This document shows positions 4,820 to 5,236 of a stretch of DNA of 5,236 nt, in pieces. The DNA comes from an uncultured Collinsella sp. Its GTDB lineage: Bacteria > Actinomycetota > Coriobacteriia > Coriobacteriales > Coriobacteriaceae. The stretch lies in assembly GCA_900764025.1 (NCBI GenBank), contig CAAFMM010000006.1, positions 1 through 5,236 on the forward strand. The letters run 5' to 3'. Below the pieces are notes generated by a model. It saw only the letters and a program-made list of their open reading frames with translations, made no database searches and had not been told where the DNA came from. A program made the position numbers and the translations under genes. Every line of letters begins with the position of its first letter. Position 1 is the stretch's first letter.

Positions 4820-4829
4820 GGGCATGCCC
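4820..4829. repeat. 10-base perfect palindrome at the predicted transcription start
   Basis: GGGCATGCCC is self-complementary and begins 4 bases after the -10 hexamer, so it overlaps the predicted start of transcription. A repressor bound there would block initiation, but a palindrome of this size in GC-rich DNA may be chance. Confidence 0.35.
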
Positions 4830-4849
4830 CACAACCACATCTGCCTTCG

Positions 4850-4856
4850 AAAGGAG
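4850..4856 (+). promoter_or_regulatory. Ribosome binding site that sets a GTG start
   Basis: AAAGGAG at 4850-4856 lies 5 bases before GTG at 4862 and matches the sites of the other genes in the window. It is the evidence for a non-ATG start of the following membrane protein. Confidence 0.8.
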
Positions 4857-4861
4857 CCTAC

Positions 4862-5236
4862 GTGGCGAACGCCATCGATCAGCTCACGGACCGCGTGCTC
4901 ATGCTCGGCCGTCTCACCATCGTTCGCCGCGCTATTACCGCCGTGGCGGTCACAATTTCCGCCATTCTCCAGACATTTCTGATCCAGGCGTTCATCCAGC
5001 CCGCCGACCTGCTTCCGAGCGGCCTCACCGGCGTCGCGGTCCTGCTCGATCGCGTTACCTCGCTTGGCGGCGTTCACATCGACATCTCGCTCGGTATGCT
5101 CGCGCTCAACATCCCCGTGGCGCTCCTATGTTGGAGCGGCATTAGCAAGCGCTTCGTCATCTTCTCGATGATGCAGGTCGTGCTCTCATCGCTGTTCCTC
5201 AACGTCTTTCACTTCGCGCCGTTTTTGGGCGACAAG
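4862..5236 (+). CDS. YitT-family membrane protein, N-terminal part (runs off the window)
   Basis: Start of a predicted integral membrane protein of the YitT family (DUF161 type), whose members are polytopic and mostly of unknown or poorly defined transport function. The 125 visible residues begin (M)ANAIDQLTD. A first membrane segment lies at about 24-47. The family-like stretch PADLLPSGLTGVAVLLDRV (47-65) follows, then a segment around 74-92 containing LALNIPVALL (80-89), the SKRFVIFS stretch (95-102), and the start of a further segment at 100-118. Family members are usually about 280-300 residues with a C-terminal soluble DUF2179 domain, so more than half, including that domain, lies outside the window. 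The GTG at 4862 is chosen for the AAAGGAG 5 bases before it and because the frame is open to the window end. It has its own promoter and looks functionally separate from the PTS-deglycase genes. Confidence 0.85.
   Translation, partial: MANAIDQLTDRVLMLGRLTIVRRAITAVAVTISAILQTFLIQAFIQPADLLPSGLTGVAVLLDRVTSLGGVHIDISLGMLALNIPVALLCWSGISKRFVIFSMMQVVLSSLFLNVFHFAPFLGDK

Larger units (their letters stand above)
4507..4861. other. 355-base intergenic region without a gene, rich in repeats
   Basis: No convincing coding sequence lies between the HAD stop and the YitT start. In order it holds a stem-loop (4513-4554), two imperfect 21-base tandem units (4564-4605), a nested inverted-repeat element (4604-4722), about 60 T/G-rich bases in which I see nothing definite (4723-4785), an extended -10 promoter (4808-4816), a 10-base palindrome (4820-4829) and the ribosome site (4850-4856). 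Base composition is visibly more T-rich than in the genes. Confidence 0.8.

Noticed and set aside
4606..5145. Several short open frames in the region 4606-5145 on both strands
   Set aside because: They cross the inverted repeat or lie in other frames of the YitT-family gene, lack family resemblance and have no fitting ribosome sites.
1..5236. CRISPR array, tRNA or rRNA genes, riboswitch
   Set aside because: No regularly spaced repeats, cloverleaf-like segments, rRNA-like sequence or riboswitch core that I recognise were seen in the intergenic stretches.

Overview
The window is GC-rich with strongly C/G-ending codons, AAAGGAG-type ribosome binding sites and gut-actinobacterial style carbohydrate genes. 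My best guess is a member of the Coriobacteriia, probably Collinsella; this rests on gene content and style from memory, not on a search. All recognisable genes lie on the + strand.

Bases 8-2609 encode a complete mannose-family (EII-Man / fructose-sorbose type) phosphotransferase permease in the usual order: a fused IIA-IIB protein, membrane protein IIC and membrane protein IID. The three genes are tightly spaced and surely one transcript. After a 198-base gap holding a GC-rich stem-loop and a perfect 31-base palindrome comes a two-SIS-domain sugar-phosphate deglycase (2808-3791). Its C-terminus and active-site region look most like Salmonella FraB (6-phosphofructose-aspartate deglycase) and more loosely like FrlB/GfrF. 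Read together, the likely pathway is that the PTS imports and phosphorylates an Amadori compound (a fructosamine such as fructose-asparagine, fructoselysine or a relative), and the SIS enzyme splits the 6-phosphate into glucose 6-phosphate plus the amino acid. No separate kinase would be needed because the PTS supplies the phosphate.

A strong intrinsic terminator (3826-3856) closes this unit. Just 20 bases after it starts a HAD-superfamily phosphatase of the beta-phosphoglucomutase-like group (3877-4506). It may be reached by read-through, since I see no clear promoter of its own.

Bases 4507-4861 contain no gene but are rich in structure: a stem-loop after the HAD gene, two imperfect 21-base tandem units, a 119-base nested inverted repeat with perfect 15-base ends, and an extended -10 promoter. 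A variant of the same 15-18 base end sequence also sits just after the deglycase stop codon, so this is a repeated motif. The window ends inside a YitT-family membrane protein gene (4862 onward, GTG start).

The main points of interest are the pairing of a FraB-like enzyme with a mannose-family PTS, and the unexplained repeated motif and foldable element.
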